Origin: an uncultured Mucilaginibacter sp.
GTDB taxonomy: Bacteria > Bacteroidota > Bacteroidia > Sphingobacteriales > Sphingobacteriaceae
NCBI RefSeq assembly: GCF_946479965.1
Contig: NZ_CAMLHX010000026.1
Coordinates: 1-55,231, forward strand
DNA: 55,231 nt
Direction: 5' to 3'
Position 1 is the stretch's first letter. Each line of letters starts with the position of its first letter. Of this stretch, positions 1 to 8,782 are shown piece by piece. The notes beneath the pieces are model-generated. The model saw only the letters and a list, made by a program, of their open reading frames with translations, was not told the origin of the DNA and ran no database searches. Position numbers and translations under genes: made by a program.

Positions 1-618
1 AGCAATGTGGCATTTTCGATGTATGACAGGTCAAAATCTTTTGTTTTGGAAGCAGGTAAAGTCATTATTGCTGTTTCCATAATTCTTTGGGTGCTGGCCT
101 CATATGGTCCGGGAAATCGATTTGAACAGATAGACCAAAAATACGCCCGCACGGAATATACCTTCAACCTCTCGCCAGAGGAATTGAAAACATTGGTAGC
201 GACAGAAAAGTTAGAGAACTCTTACGCAGGCGAATTAGGCCATTTTATTGAGCCTGCTATACGTCCGCTTGGTTATGATTGGAAGATAGGCATAGCATTG
301 ATCACCTCGTTTGCTGCGCGCGAGGTTTTTGTGGGTACTATGGCCACTATATACAGCGTTAGCGGCGGTGATGGAAATACCGCATCAGTACTTCAAAAAA
401 TGCGCGACGCTAAAAATCCTAAAACGCAAAAGCCCGTGTTTACCGCGCCGGTGGCTTTCTCACTGATGATGTTCTACGCCTTTGCCATGCAGTGCGCAAG
501 TACCGTTGCCATAGTATATCGCGAAACCAAAAGCTGGCGCTGGCCGGCCATACAATTCGCATACATGACCGTGTTAGCTTATGTGGTAAGTTTCGTTACC
601 TACAATTTACTTAAGTAA
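1..618 (+). CDS. feoB: FeoB ferrous iron transporter, C-terminal part (5' truncated by window)
   Basis: This is the C-terminal end of the inner-membrane Fe(II) transporter FeoB. The reading frame is open from the first base (codons S-N before the first GTG), so the true start and the G domain lie upstream of the window. Visible are several hydrophobic membrane segments, the stretch AAREVFVGTMATIY typical of the FeoB C-terminal gate region, and a final segment with MQCASTVAIVYRET that matches the end of the family. The apparent GTG start at base 7 is only an internal codon. The gene converges on the next one, with two bases between the stop codons. Confidence 0.93.
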   Translation, partial: SNVAFSMYDRSKSFVLEAGKVIIAVSIILWVLASYGPGNRFEQIDQKYARTEYTFNLSPEELKTLVATEKLENSYAGELGHFIEPAIRPLGYDWKIGIALITSFAAREVFVGTMATIYSVSGGDGNTASVLQKMRDAKNPKTQKPVFTAPVAFSLMMFYAFAMQCASTVAIVYRETKSWRWPAIQFAYMTVLAYVVSFVTYNLLK

Positions 619-620
619 GT

Positions 621-2837
621 TTAAAGCAGTCCCTGTTTTTCTAAAGCTTTTCGCCGCTCCTTTTCCTGCCGCTTTATCTCACGCTTTTCCTGTCGTATCT
701 GCTTGTTGGTCTTGCCTGTGCTGTCTATATGATTAAGGCGAAACTCTTCCTCGCGTTTTAACCGATCTTTAAGGTTTTCTGCAACGGTATCTTTTTTGCC
801 TCCGCCAAATATTCGTTGTAAAAAAGTGGGTTTCTTTTCAGGCTCAAGTGCCGGTGCCGGTACATCAATAATAAAACTATCCTCAGGCGGCGCATTTAAT
901 ATTTGTTCAGCCTGGGTCGAGTCAACAGTAGCTATTTCACTCCGTAACCCTTCGCGCAGCCTTACGTCATAAAAGCCATAAGCGCCGGTAGTATCACGCG
1001 CTATATGTCCCTGTCCCGCCATTAAGCGACCTAACGAGTTAAAATAAAATATCCTGCTTGGGCGTAATGTTCCATCAGGCAAAAATGAATATAACCCTGT
1101 ACGCGGACTCGGTACTATGCTGGCAAGATAAATACTCTCGCCAAGTGTAAGTTCAGACGGAGCCTTGCCAAAGTAATAACGTGCCGCTTCCCTGATTCCA
1201 TAAATATTGTTTCCCCACTCAATTATGTTAAAGTAAATCTCCAGCATCCGGTTTTTACTCATAATATTATTGTTTTCTATCATCCAAACAATTAATATTT
1301 CTTCCATTTTGCGGGCAAGTGTTTTCTCCATACTTAAAAAGGAGTTTTTCACCAGCTGCATAGACATGGTACTGCCGCCTCGTTTAAATTTTTTTTCCTT
1401 AATATCGGTAGCTATTGATTTACGTATTGCTTCCTCAACAAAACCATGGTGCTGGTAAAACGTGGGATCCTCGGCTGTCATTACCGCGTTACGCAGATCA
1501 GGAGATATCTCTGCCAATGGTGTATAATCAGGATTCTGAGGGCCAACCATCATGGTACGTACAGGTTTCCCTTTTACATATGGGGTATATAAAAAGGGTC
1601 TGTTTAATTTACCCAGATCCGTTTTACCGTATTGGATGATCTTAAAAGCCGGATCCTTATCCAATCTGGACTCAAATACCACCGCATCAGGATTGTCTTT
1701 ATCTAAACTAAAATTCAAGCTATAATTAAGCATTCCCGCTACCTTTATTCCTTCAAAAGATTCGAATGTTCCGGCCGGGAACGAATCAAAAATATCCTGC
1801 GCGTTCTGCCAGCCAGTGGTAATTTTCAGGTCGTAAAGTTTTTTAGGCGAAAGCGTATATTTAAGATAGGGACGGGCTGTTAGTTTTTTTAAGCGGATTA
1901 CCGAAGAACTATCGAGCGATATGAAATTGGGGCCTACCAATATGTCGGCATCTAACGCCCCTTTTTGAACCACAATGTCACTTGATGATAAACCGGCATG
2001 GTGTACCAGCAAATTATTTACACCCCAGTAGCTCAATATCCGGGTCTCGCCATCGCTGTGATCTACATCATTCAGCTTAAAGTTTACGCTCTGAAAACTA
2101 ACGCGCGCTTTATATCTTTGCTCAATAAACGGGATTTCCACTTTTCCTCGATCAGCGTATAATTTTACATCTATTTCTTTATCAGAAGGATGCATGGTAC
2201 CCGAAAAGTGCCACGTGGCCTCGCCATCATTAACTTTTATGGTTGAGCTAAGGTCACCATCGTCAATAACGGCTTCCTGTGTAAGTAGCTTAAGGCTGGT
2301 ACTGTCTTTCGTGTACGACACCATGAAATTCTTCATGTTCAGGTTGTCCGGTATCTTATAAAGCACCTGGTTTACCACATTATTAGCCAGCAAAGACAAG
2401 TCTGATTTGTTGCCTGTTTTTGTGCTGTCTCGTTTCTTTTTAAAAAGAAACTCAAAGTTTCTGATACCTTTTTTGTCGATAAGGTGGATATAACCATTAC
2501 GTAGCGTCATCCCAGCCAGTTTTATTTTACCAAAAATTAACGGGAATAACTTAACGCTTACCTCAAGATTGTCCATGCGCAGCAAACTATCACGATGCTC
2601 GGGAACTACGGTGATTACGTCGAAGTTTACAGTGGCTAACCCGGTAAAATGAGGATTAATGACATTCAAATCAAGCTGATGATCGTGCTTTAAGCTGGTT
2701 TTGGCTTTAGCGAGGGCGCTTTGCAGCAACGCCTCGCGTTTGCTGAAAGCAATAATTCCTGAAATAAGCAAAATAACCAATAACGAAGCAGTAACTATAG
2801 CAGCGATACGGACATATTTGGGGTTGAGGCGGCGCAT
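621..2837 (-). CDS. Membrane-anchored peptidoglycan transglycosylase (GT51) with AsmA-like N-terminal region
   Basis: 738 residues. One membrane anchor lies at about residues 10-31, an AsmA-like periplasmic region covers roughly 40-400, and a glycosyltransferase-51 domain lies at about 430-600. GT51 motifs are intact: EDPTFYQHHGF with the catalytic Glu at 456, RGGSTMSMQLVKN, RKMEE, and EIYFNIIEWGNNIYGI. There is no transpeptidase domain, so it should polymerise lipid II into glycan strands without cross-linking, as monofunctional MtgA enzymes do. The C-terminal tail (about 670-738) is rich in Lys, Arg and Glu and probably a coiled coil. The AsmA-like portion makes it about three times longer than MtgA. 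Family assignment is secure; the role of the N-terminal half is inferred. Confidence 0.88.
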   Translation of the reverse strand: MRRLNPKYVRIAAIVTASLLVILLISGIIAFSKREALLQSALAKAKTSLKHDHQLDLNVINPHFTGLATVNFDVITVVPEHRDSLLRMDNLEVSVKLFPLIFGKIKLAGMTLRNGYIHLIDKKGIRNFEFLFKKKRDSTKTGNKSDLSLLANNVVNQVLYKIPDNLNMKNFMVSYTKDSTSLKLLTQEAVIDDGDLSSTIKVNDGEATWHFSGTMHPSDKEIDVKLYADRGKVEIPFIEQRYKARVSFQSVNFKLNDVDHSDGETRILSYWGVNNLLVHHAGLSSSDIVVQKGALDADILVGPNFISLDSSSVIRLKKLTARPYLKYTLSPKKLYDLKITTGWQNAQDIFDSFPAGTFESFEGIKVAGMLNYSLNFSLDKDNPDAVVFESRLDKDPAFKIIQYGKTDLGKLNRPFLYTPYVKGKPVRTMMVGPQNPDYTPLAEISPDLRNAVMTAEDPTFYQHHGFVEEAIRKSIATDIKEKKFKRGGSTMSMQLVKNSFLSMEKTLARKMEEILIVWMIENNNIMSKNRMLEIYFNIIEWGNNIYGIREAARYYFGKAPSELTLGESIYLASIVPSPRTGLYSFLPDGTLRPSRIFYFNSLGRLMAGQGHIARDTTGAYGFYDVRLREGLRSEIATVDSTQAEQILNAPPEDSFIIDVPAPALEPEKKPTFLQRIFGGGKKDTVAENLKDRLKREEEFRLNHIDSTGKTNKQIRQEKREIKRQEKERRKALEKQGLL

Positions 2838-2976
2838 CCAATAAATTTCTCCAAAACTAAACTAAATCTCTTCCGTTACAAACGTAAGGTTTGCCAAAAT
2901 GTTTCCCGTCTCGTCACCCCATTTTTAGATAAATAGCATTTTAGAACGCTATTTTCTAACAAACAGAGCAAGGTGC

Positions 2977-2990
2977 TGACTTATAAGTCA
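2977..2990. repeat. 14-bp perfect palindrome TGACTTATAAGTCA
   Basis: Perfect palindrome in the gap between the transglycosylase gene and the following small ORF. The same ACTTATAAGTCA core recurs at 25264 and 41419 inside the GSAACAC repeat elements. Here it stands without those units. About 3 nt downstream is ACCTGCGAAA, a 10-mer also present in inverted orientation in the 41.3-41.5 kb element. Confidence 0.6.
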
Positions 2991-3030
2991 TAACCTGCGA
3001 AAATTTTTTCCAACGGGTTACTGTTTTTAT

Positions 3031-3038
3031 ATATTTGG
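3031..3038 (+). promoter_or_regulatory. Bacteroidetes -7 promoter box (TATATTTG)
   Basis: TATATTTG matches the Bacteroidetes sigma-A -7 consensus TAnnTTTG and lies 28 bp upstream of the ATG of the small ORF that follows. A TTTG -33 element at 19-21 bp is not clear, only a T-rich stretch, so the call is moderate. Confidence 0.45.
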
Positions 3039-3065
3039 CTTACTAACTGATCGCCTAAATAGAAA

Positions 3066-3293
3066 ATGGACCAAAATACTGCCGAAGAATTCCTTAGGAA
3101 TTATTGTGAGACCTATCACATTGCCGATATAAAAGGAGCATTATGGAAATGGCTTGTTTTGAGTTGCAAGGATGAGTCAAGCCTGAACACTCATGTACAA
3201 TCAAAAGACTTTATCGAATTTTATGATGAAATGAATAAGCTTATTACTTCGGTGTATGCTGTTCATAAATCGGAATTGAAAGATATAAGATAG
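3066..3293 (+). CDS. Small hypothetical protein (75 aa)
   Basis: 75 residues, no signal peptide or membrane segment, mixed charged and hydrophobic composition consistent with a small helical cytosolic protein. I do not recognise a family. Support for a real gene: an ATG start, a good -7 promoter box 28 bp upstream, no larger competing frame, and neat packing against the next convergent gene (2 bp between stop codons). The palindrome at 2977-2990 sits just before its promoter. No function is proposed. Confidence 0.6.
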   Translation: MDQNTAEEFLRNYCETYHIADIKGALWKWLVLSCKDESSLNTHVQSKDFIEFYDEMNKLITSVYAVHKSELKDIR

Positions 3294-3295
3294 GC

Positions 3296-4093
3296 CTATT
3301 TGTTAAACCAATTCTTCCTGGCGGGTGTTTGCCTGAATATCTGACTTAGCTGCAAATATAACTCCGGGTGTCGTTGCTCTAAACGTCCGGGCTTTTCAAA
3401 AAAATATTCGGCCGCTACAGCAAAAAATTCCGCTTCATTCGTTAAGGCATAAGGATCGATATCCGACTTACCTTCCTTTATGCGACGCATTTCCTGGTGC
3501 ATCAGCTTCAGCCAGGGCTCGGCGTATGCATGCGGTATCAAATGTTCGGGAACGCCATCAGTTGCGCCGTCTGTTTTGTCAACCAAATGCACAAATTCAT
3601 GTATGGCTGTGTTTTGCACACCCGATGCTGGCGAAAAACCTTTCAGTAACGCGCTGTGCGACAACAGCATCTGTCCGTTCATATAACCGGTGCCCACCAT
3701 CCCCATTATATTACGGTTGCCGCCTTCAAATTGGTATTCACTATCAAAATTATCAGGATACAGAATAACGTTAGTTAAATTGGGGTATTCCCAGTCGCCA
3801 AGCGCAAAAACAGGAATTACTGCGCTTGATGCTACCAATATTTTATCTACGTCCGTTATCTCCAAACCCACGCCTTCAATGTTAACATATTGCAGAAAAC
3901 GGGCTACATTACTTTCAAATCGCTTTTTACCCTTTACATCCAAATCACGGTAATAATCAACCTGCGCATCAAGCAGCGGTATCAAATTTTTATCTAAAGC
4001 TTGTAGCGGAGCATTGCGAGGGCGGCTTTTACGCCCGAAGATGACCCAAGCCAAAACAAGCAACAGGGGAATAACGATTGCAAAATAATACAT
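3296..4093 (-). CDS. MtfA-like zinc metallopeptidase (M90 family)
   Basis: 265 residues with an N-terminal membrane segment at about 3-19. The zinc motif is HEFVHLVD (His165, Glu166, His169), followed downstream by EFFAVAAEYFFEKP, the second conserved block of MtfA, the E. coli peptidase that relieves Mlc repression of the glucose PTS. Unlike soluble E. coli MtfA it begins with a membrane anchor, so its substrate is unlikely to be the same. It lies on the same strand as an esterase and a SprT-like protein, with 69 bp to the esterase gene, and may form a transcription unit with them. Family sure, substrate unknown. Confidence 0.85.
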   Translation of the reverse strand: MYYFAIVIPLLLVLAWVIFGRKSRPRNAPLQALDKNLIPLLDAQVDYYRDLDVKGKKRFESNVARFLQYVNIEGVGLEITDVDKILVASSAVIPVFALGDWEYPNLTNVILYPDNFDSEYQFEGGNRNIMGMVGTGYMNGQMLLSHSALLKGFSPASGVQNTAIHEFVHLVDKTDGATDGVPEHLIPHAYAEPWLKLMHQEMRRIKEGKSDIDPYALTNEAEFFAVAAEYFFEKPGRLEQRHPELYLQLSQIFRQTPARKNWFNK

Positions 4094-4162
4094 AGTCGAT
4101 GTAATTAAAGCGCCAATTTTAATAGCACAATGCTAACTATTTTTACTGATGAATGTTTTAAT

Positions 4163-5290
4163 CTACTCTCCGGAGGTTACATTCTGCAAAAACCTGTTAA
4201 CGGCGTAAGTTGACAATTGCCCACCCGGCCCGCGTAAATTAAAATCAAAGCCATGGGTTGCCCAGGGGAGTTTTAACCAATAATGTTTTATGCCGTTTTG
4301 CTGTAGCTTTAAATTTAAACGGCGACTATGCTCATAGGCTACCAACACGTCGTTTTCGCCATGAATGATAAGGGTTGAAGGAGAATCTCTGTCCACAAAT
4401 TCAATGGGCGAACTGGCAAAATATTCCTTCTGCATCTTTTTATATGTACCGCCCAGGTAACGTTCCATCACACCACGGGAATCCATAACCAACGGACTGG
4501 CCGGAGCGGAATAACCCCAAACCATATCAGCAGGTCCATAAAAATCAATTACTCCTTTAATGCCCCGATCTTTTAAAGTATAGGCAGCCAACAATGCTAT
4601 TTGCGCACCTGCTGAGCGGCCAAGCAAAACAAAGTTGCCGGTGTCGATATTCAGGCTATCCGCGTGCGTCCGCAAATATTTTATGGCGTTTTTTACATCT
4701 TCAACAGGTAATGGGCTCTGATACTGCGGTGCCATTCGGTAATTTATAGCGGCCACATTGTAGCCTGCTTTTGCAAGATAGCTGTTCAACTCGGGCAGTT
4801 GTTGACTATCGCCGCTGCTCCAGGAACCGCCGTGCACAACTACCACACAAGGCCGTTTTCCGCGGGCTTGTGCTGAGTAAAAATCGAGATTTAGCTTAAT
4901 GTTAAGATAGTTGATATAGGATAGATTTATATATGAGACTTTGGGCTCTGAGGGAAACAACCTGCCAAAACTAAAAGGCTTATCTAATTTATCTGACGAA
5001 CGTTTACCCAGGCTTGCATCCATTTCCCTTTGAAGAGGACCCGCTACGATGTAGGATCGTACGATCGGTGATAAGAGTAACAGCAACGAAACAACTCCGA
5101 TTATTGTACCCGCCAATTGATATTTATGCACCCAATAACCAAATATTAACAGCACCGTTACAATAGTTACAAAAACCAAAGGAAACTCTGTGACGCCTAT
5201 GGCGAGCAGCCACAAATAATACATAGGCGCTTTAAACACCGACAAAAGCGATATCAGGAAAAAGACGATGATCAGAGCAAGGCGTATCAT
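4163..5290 (-). CDS. Alpha/beta hydrolase (BD-FAE/carboxylesterase-like) with N-terminal membrane segments
   Basis: 375 residues. Two or three hydrophobic segments cover about residues 1-85, then an alpha/beta hydrolase fold of the hormone-sensitive-lipase/BD-FAE type follows. The oxyanion motif HGG is at 153-155, the nucleophile elbow GRSAG has Ser226, the acid is probably Asp314 in HGENDVL, and the catalytic His is probably His346 in ATHGFDF. It should hydrolyse carboxyl esters, with the active domain attached to the inner membrane. It starts 6 bp after the SprT-like gene ends, which suggests co-transcription. The physiological ester is not predictable. Confidence 0.85.
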   Translation of the reverse strand: MIRLALIIVFFLISLLSVFKAPMYYLWLLAIGVTEFPLVFVTIVTVLLIFGYWVHKYQLAGTIIGVVSLLLLLSPIVRSYIVAGPLQREMDASLGKRSSDKLDKPFSFGRLFPSEPKVSYINLSYINYLNIKLNLDFYSAQARGKRPCVVVVHGGSWSSGDSQQLPELNSYLAKAGYNVAAINYRMAPQYQSPLPVEDVKNAIKYLRTHADSLNIDTGNFVLLGRSAGAQIALLAAYTLKDRGIKGVIDFYGPADMVWGYSAPASPLVMDSRGVMERYLGGTYKKMQKEYFASSPIEFVDRDSPSTLIIHGENDVLVAYEHSRRLNLKLQQNGIKHYWLKLPWATHGFDFNLRGPGGQLSTYAVNRFLQNVTSGE

Positions 5291-5296
5291 TTAAAG

Positions 5297-5965
5297 CTAA
5301 TCCTTTATCAGTTCAACTTCTGCTACCGGGCTGAACAGATACAGCCGCTTTGTACTCACCTCTGTACACTTGTATCTTTTTCGCACCTTTTCCTCCTTGC
5401 GGAAAATTCGTCCATCTTTTAATTTAAAAAGAGCGTGTACCGGTATTTTTTCTACGGTGTGCATCGCTTCTTTGGCTGGATCATATTTACGCAGGGCCCG
5501 GTAAAGGCTAAGATCAGAGCAGCTTGAAGCGGCCGGGTTGTTCAGATAACTTACTATAGCATGTCTAACATCCGGCGGAAAAATGTCCTTTTCAAAAAAG
5601 GGCTGCATCATCCGTTTAAAGTTACTTTTCCACTCCGCGCCATGTGGCTTTGCCTTGCTTTTGTGCTCATTCCAGGTATGCAAATGTGCAAACTCGTGTA
5701 CGGTAGTCACCAAAAAAGCATAGGGGTTAAGGTCAAAGTTTACCGATATACGGTGTCCTTTTCCATCATGCGGCGGGCGATAATCGCCAAACTTGCTGTT
5801 GCGGTTACGCGATACTTTAAACTCACACTTAAAGTAATCTATCCAACGGCCTATAAGCGGGGCGGCTTCGGGCGGCACGTAGCGTTCTAATATTTTTACT
5901 TTATCCAATTGTACCTCAGATGGTAAAGATAAGGCTTTGGCTGCATATTTAAAAAACAGTGGCAC
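5297..5965 (-). CDS. SprT-like zinc metallopeptidase domain protein
   Basis: 222 residues. The zinc-binding motif HEFAH (His90, Glu91, His94) with a distal His108 in KPHGAEWK matches the SprT-like domain seen in bacterial SprT and eukaryotic Spartan. No zinc-ribbon cysteine cluster is obvious at the C-terminus, which is short and basic. The start is GTG; no in-frame ATG exists near it, and only 36 bp separate it from the divergent response-regulator gene. The gene is the first of a same-strand run with the esterase and the MtfA-like peptidase. The cellular substrate is unknown. Confidence 0.82.
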   Translation of the reverse strand: MPLFFKYAAKALSLPSEVQLDKVKILERYVPPEAAPLIGRWIDYFKCEFKVSRNRNSKFGDYRPPHDGKGHRISVNFDLNPYAFLVTTVHEFAHLHTWNEHKSKAKPHGAEWKSNFKRMMQPFFEKDIFPPDVRHAIVSYLNNPAASSCSDLSLYRALRKYDPAKEAMHTVEKIPVHALFKLKDGRIFRKEEKVRKRYKCTEVSTKRLYLFSPVAEVELIKD

Positions 5966-6001
5966 AGGGTTTGACTTGTATAATATTAAAAATATATTAT
6001 C

Positions 6002-6367
6002 ATGACGAAACGGATATTAATAGTGGATGACAACGAGTTCATGGTAGAGGTAATGACCTATATATTAAACAGTAAAGGTTATGACGTTATAGCCTTATAT
6101 ACCGGCAATAACGTTTTTAATACTATTAAAATAGATCATCCCGACCTGGTTATTTTAGATTTGGCTTTGCCTGATCTGGATGGGCGGGATATTTGCAAAC
6201 TGCTTAAATTGAATACTTCTACCAGAGATCTGCCAGTTATTTTATGCTCCGGTGCCGAAGATCTTGACGATGCTCTTAAACTACCCGGGGCTCCTGATGA
6301 TGTATTGCATAAACCATTTGACCTAACCTCACTGATACAAAAAGTAGAATATCAGCTTGCGGCCTAA
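6002..6367 (+). CDS. Single-domain response regulator (CheY-like receiver)
   Basis: 121 residues consisting of a receiver domain only. The acidic pair is Asp9-Asp10, the phospho-acceptor Asp53 lies in LVILDLALPDLDG, Ser83 occupies the Thr/Ser switch position, and Lys104 lies in HKPF. No output domain is present, so it must act through protein-protein contact, as CheY or Spo0F do. No histidine kinase lies nearby, so the partner is orphan. It is divergent from the SprT-like gene. Confidence 0.9.
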   Translation: MTKRILIVDDNEFMVEVMTYILNSKGYDVIALYTGNNVFNTIKIDHPDLVILDLALPDLDGRDICKLLKLNTSTRDLPVILCSGAEDLDDALKLPGAPDDVLHKPFDLTSLIQKVEYQLAA

Positions 6368-6474
6368 TGGCCCCGCTTTCTTAACTTATTGGATATTTGC
6401 AGTTTCGGATGCTTCTTGTTAAGTTTGATATACAATTATAACCGCCTAATAACATCTCCGTAATTAACTGATTT

Positions 6475-7626
6475 ATGAAATCCAGGATTAAAACCAGGAT
6501 CAACCTGATTGTTGCTATTATTTTAGTGTGCATAGTCCACTTAAATACCGGTTGGAACGAATCTGCAATTAAAGCCTATGAGCGAAAAACACCCGTGCTG
6601 AATGGCCGGTACCTTTTTGTAGCCGTGCCGGGAATACGTGATTACCTGGGCTATGGTGGGCATGGCTTATTAGTTTTTGATATAACTAACGGCCATAAGT
6701 TTGTAAAGCGCATTTCTACCCAGGGGTTGCACCCAAACGGCTTGCCATCAAATGTTAAGGGCATAGCGGCAAGCGTACCGCTCAACAGCGTGTATATAAC
6801 CACATGGGAATCATTACAACGGATAGATATAGGTACGGGTAAGTTGGTTTGGGAAAAGCTGATACCCGGTGGATGCGACAGGCTGGCGGTATCGCCCGAT
6901 GGAAAAACCATTTACCTGCCTGCTTTTGAAGGACACACCTGGACAATTTTAGACGCCAAAACCGGCGATGTAATCAAACAGTTGGATGGATTCAATAAAT
7001 CGCACAATACGGTTTACGGCCTGTCGGGTAAGCGGGTTTACATGTCTGATATAGCGAATACCGTTGTTAAAGTTGCTGATGCGCAAACTAACCAGATCGT
7101 ATCACAAATAGGGCCATTTTCTGCACCTGTGCGCCCATTCACCATTAATGGGGCCGAAACAACGATCTATGTAAACTGCAACGATTTGCTTGGTTTTGAG
7201 GTAGGCGATCTAAAAACCGGCCAGCGCACCGCTAAAGTAGTGGTACAAGGCTGGGAAAAAGGCACCGTTAGAAGACACGGTTGCCCGAGCCACGGAATTG
7301 GTTTAACACCCGACGAGAAAGAGATCTGGCTATGCGATGGTTTTAATATGCGGATGCATGTATTTGCCAATAAGCCCCCTTATCAACAATTAACCACTAT
7401 TCCGCTGCGCGATATGCCCGGATGGATCACTTTTAGTAGAGACGGCAAATACGCATACCCTTCAAGCGGCGAGGTAATAGATACAAAAACCCGCAAAATA
7501 TTAACTTCTTTAACCGACGAAAATAACAACGCGGTTGGCAGCGAAAAAATGATAGAAGTGTTTATGGCCAACAACAAAGCCACAGGTATTGCCGATCAGT
7601 TTGGTGTGGGAAGAGTAGTGAAATAG
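6475..7626 (+). CDS. Secreted or anchored beta-propeller (YncE/YVTN-like) protein
   Basis: 383 residues. A hydrophobic N-terminal segment at about 10-24 is a signal peptide or anchor. The rest shows repeated propeller blades with phrases such as LAVSPDGKTIYLPAFEG, GIGLTPDEKEIWLCDG and ITFSRDGKYAYPSSG, typical of YVTN/lactonase-type seven-bladed propellers. Such proteins act as periplasmic ligand-binding or scaffolding modules, sometimes as lactonases. No catalytic assignment is possible here. It stands alone, followed by a repeat element. Confidence 0.75.
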   Translation: MKSRIKTRINLIVAIILVCIVHLNTGWNESAIKAYERKTPVLNGRYLFVAVPGIRDYLGYGGHGLLVFDITNGHKFVKRISTQGLHPNGLPSNVKGIAASVPLNSVYITTWESLQRIDIGTGKLVWEKLIPGGCDRLAVSPDGKTIYLPAFEGHTWTILDAKTGDVIKQLDGFNKSHNTVYGLSGKRVYMSDIANTVVKVADAQTNQIVSQIGPFSAPVRPFTINGAETTIYVNCNDLLGFEVGDLKTGQRTAKVVVQGWEKGTVRRHGCPSHGIGLTPDEKEIWLCDGFNMRMHVFANKPPYQQLTTIPLRDMPGWITFSRDGKYAYPSSGEVIDTKTRKILTSLTDENNNAVGSEKMIEVFMANNKATGIADQFGVGRVVK

Positions 7627-7649
7627 AGGCTAAATTGTGCATCATTCAC

Positions 7650-7824
7650 TGTTCCAAAAAATATAAAGGGTGTAAAAGCTGTTGACGGTACTAAGTTGTT
7701 GATTTATAGCACTTATGTATTTTTTCGTGGAACACTTTGGAACACTTTTTGGCCATTTTTTGGGGCTTTTTTTATAGGATTTGGAACACTTTGGAACACC
7801 CGAAAAAAGAATTTGGAACACCCG
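7650..7824. repeat. GSAACAC repeat element, copy 1 (GGAACAC type)
   Basis: Most of the 251-bp gap between the propeller gene and the bicupin gene. It opens with TGTTCCAAAAAATATAAAG (7650-7668), which is identical over 19 nt to 41325-41343. CGTGGAACACTTT (7726-7738) is also shared with the 41.3 kb copy and is followed by further GGAACACTTT and GGAACACCC units up to about 7822. The TGTTCC and GGAACA words are inverted copies and could pair. No ORF of note is present. The ACTTATAAGT palindrome of the other copies is missing here. Confidence 0.7.
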
Positions 7825-7877
7825 CTACCGAGCCAATTATTCAGATCTGAAGGCCGTTAATACCTCCTGCCAAAACT

Positions 7878-8660
7878 TTAATCCTTTTTAAGCAAGTGCC
7901 ATTGTATAGCGTAGTAACCACATGGCTTGGTGCCAATGTTTTGAGCTGCATGTGGCACTTTTGAACCCATTAAAACCGCGTCGCCATTCTGCGCCATAAA
8001 TTTTTCCTGCCCTATCTGGAACTGGCATTCCCCATCTATCATCAGTATCAGCTCCTCTGCCCTATGCGTATGCGGATCGTGACTGTTAAAGCCGTTGTTC
8101 AATACCGTAGCATGTACATCAAAACGTTCAAACATAGTTGTTGGGCGGTCGTATACATTGCGCGTTTCGCCTTTGGCAGATTTTCCTACGCGCAGCGCAT
8201 TCCAGTCTTTTATAAAGGATGGCCCGGCATCGTGCCCACGTTTTATATCTTCTAATTGAGTTTGATAATTCATAGCATACCAGCTAACCGGTTCGGCAGT
8301 GCTGTTCTCGAAAGTCATTTTATCACCGGCCAACACCAATGCCAGGCTACCCGGCCCTACCGTTTTGCTGCTATCGCCAACTGTTAATTTAATAGTGCCG
8401 CTTTTTACTACTATAAGCTGTTCAAACTTACTGTCGGCATTGGTAGAAGTATATTTCTTCCCGGCTGGCAATGTATTTACATATACGTCAAACTGTTTAA
8501 CATCCAGCGTAGTGCCCGAAACAACAAGTCGTCTTTCTAATATCCCTACTTTCTGCACCTTGGCATTGCTTAGTTTGTAAACTGCCGCATGTAACGAGTC
8601 TATTGCTGCCATTGCGCCGGTAGTAATAAAAAGGCATGCCGCCAAAAAGAGTGCTTTCAT
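7878..8660 (-). CDS. Exported bicupin protein
   Basis: 260 residues with a clear signal peptide (about 1-18, ending GAMA-A). Two cupin barrels follow. The N-terminal one (about 55-130) lacks the usual metal histidines. The C-terminal one (about 175-255) keeps them: His197, His199, Glu203 and His237 in HDPHTHRAEE and KVPHAAQ. The arrangement resembles bicupin hydrolases such as ureidoglycine aminohydrolase, but the export signal makes a purine-catabolism role doubtful. No neighbour points to a substrate. Confidence 0.75.
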   Translation of the reverse strand: MKALFLAACLFITTGAMAAIDSLHAAVYKLSNAKVQKVGILERRLVVSGTTLDVKQFDVYVNTLPAGKKYTSTNADSKFEQLIVVKSGTIKLTVGDSSKTVGPGSLALVLAGDKMTFENSTAEPVSWYAMNYQTQLEDIKRGHDAGPSFIKDWNALRVGKSAKGETRNVYDRPTTMFERFDVHATVLNNGFNSHDPHTHRAEELILMIDGECQFQIGQEKFMAQNGDAVLMGSKVPHAAQNIGTKPCGYYAIQWHLLKKD

Positions 8661-8738
8661 AATAAGTATAATTGGAACATAAAGGTATTTAAAAATGCAG
8701 CGGAGAGGCCGGCAGGATCAGGCTTTTTTATTAGTTAG

Positions 8739-8767
8739 CAAAAAACTGCAATCATTACAGCGCAGTT
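8739..8767 (-). terminator. Rho-independent terminator of the T9SS cargo gene
   Basis: On the minus strand, AACTGC (8762-8767) pairs with GCAGTT (8744-8749) around a 12-nt loop and is followed by a T run. It sits 16 bp beyond the stop codon of the large gene at 8783-11776. The stem is short, so strength is uncertain. Confidence 0.45.
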
Positions 8768-8782
8768 TGGCCGGGATCAAAA

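Noticed and set aside
7878..8660. Bicupin as ureidoglycine aminohydrolase
   Set aside because: It has an export signal, lacks purine-catabolism neighbours, and only the second cupin keeps metal ligands.
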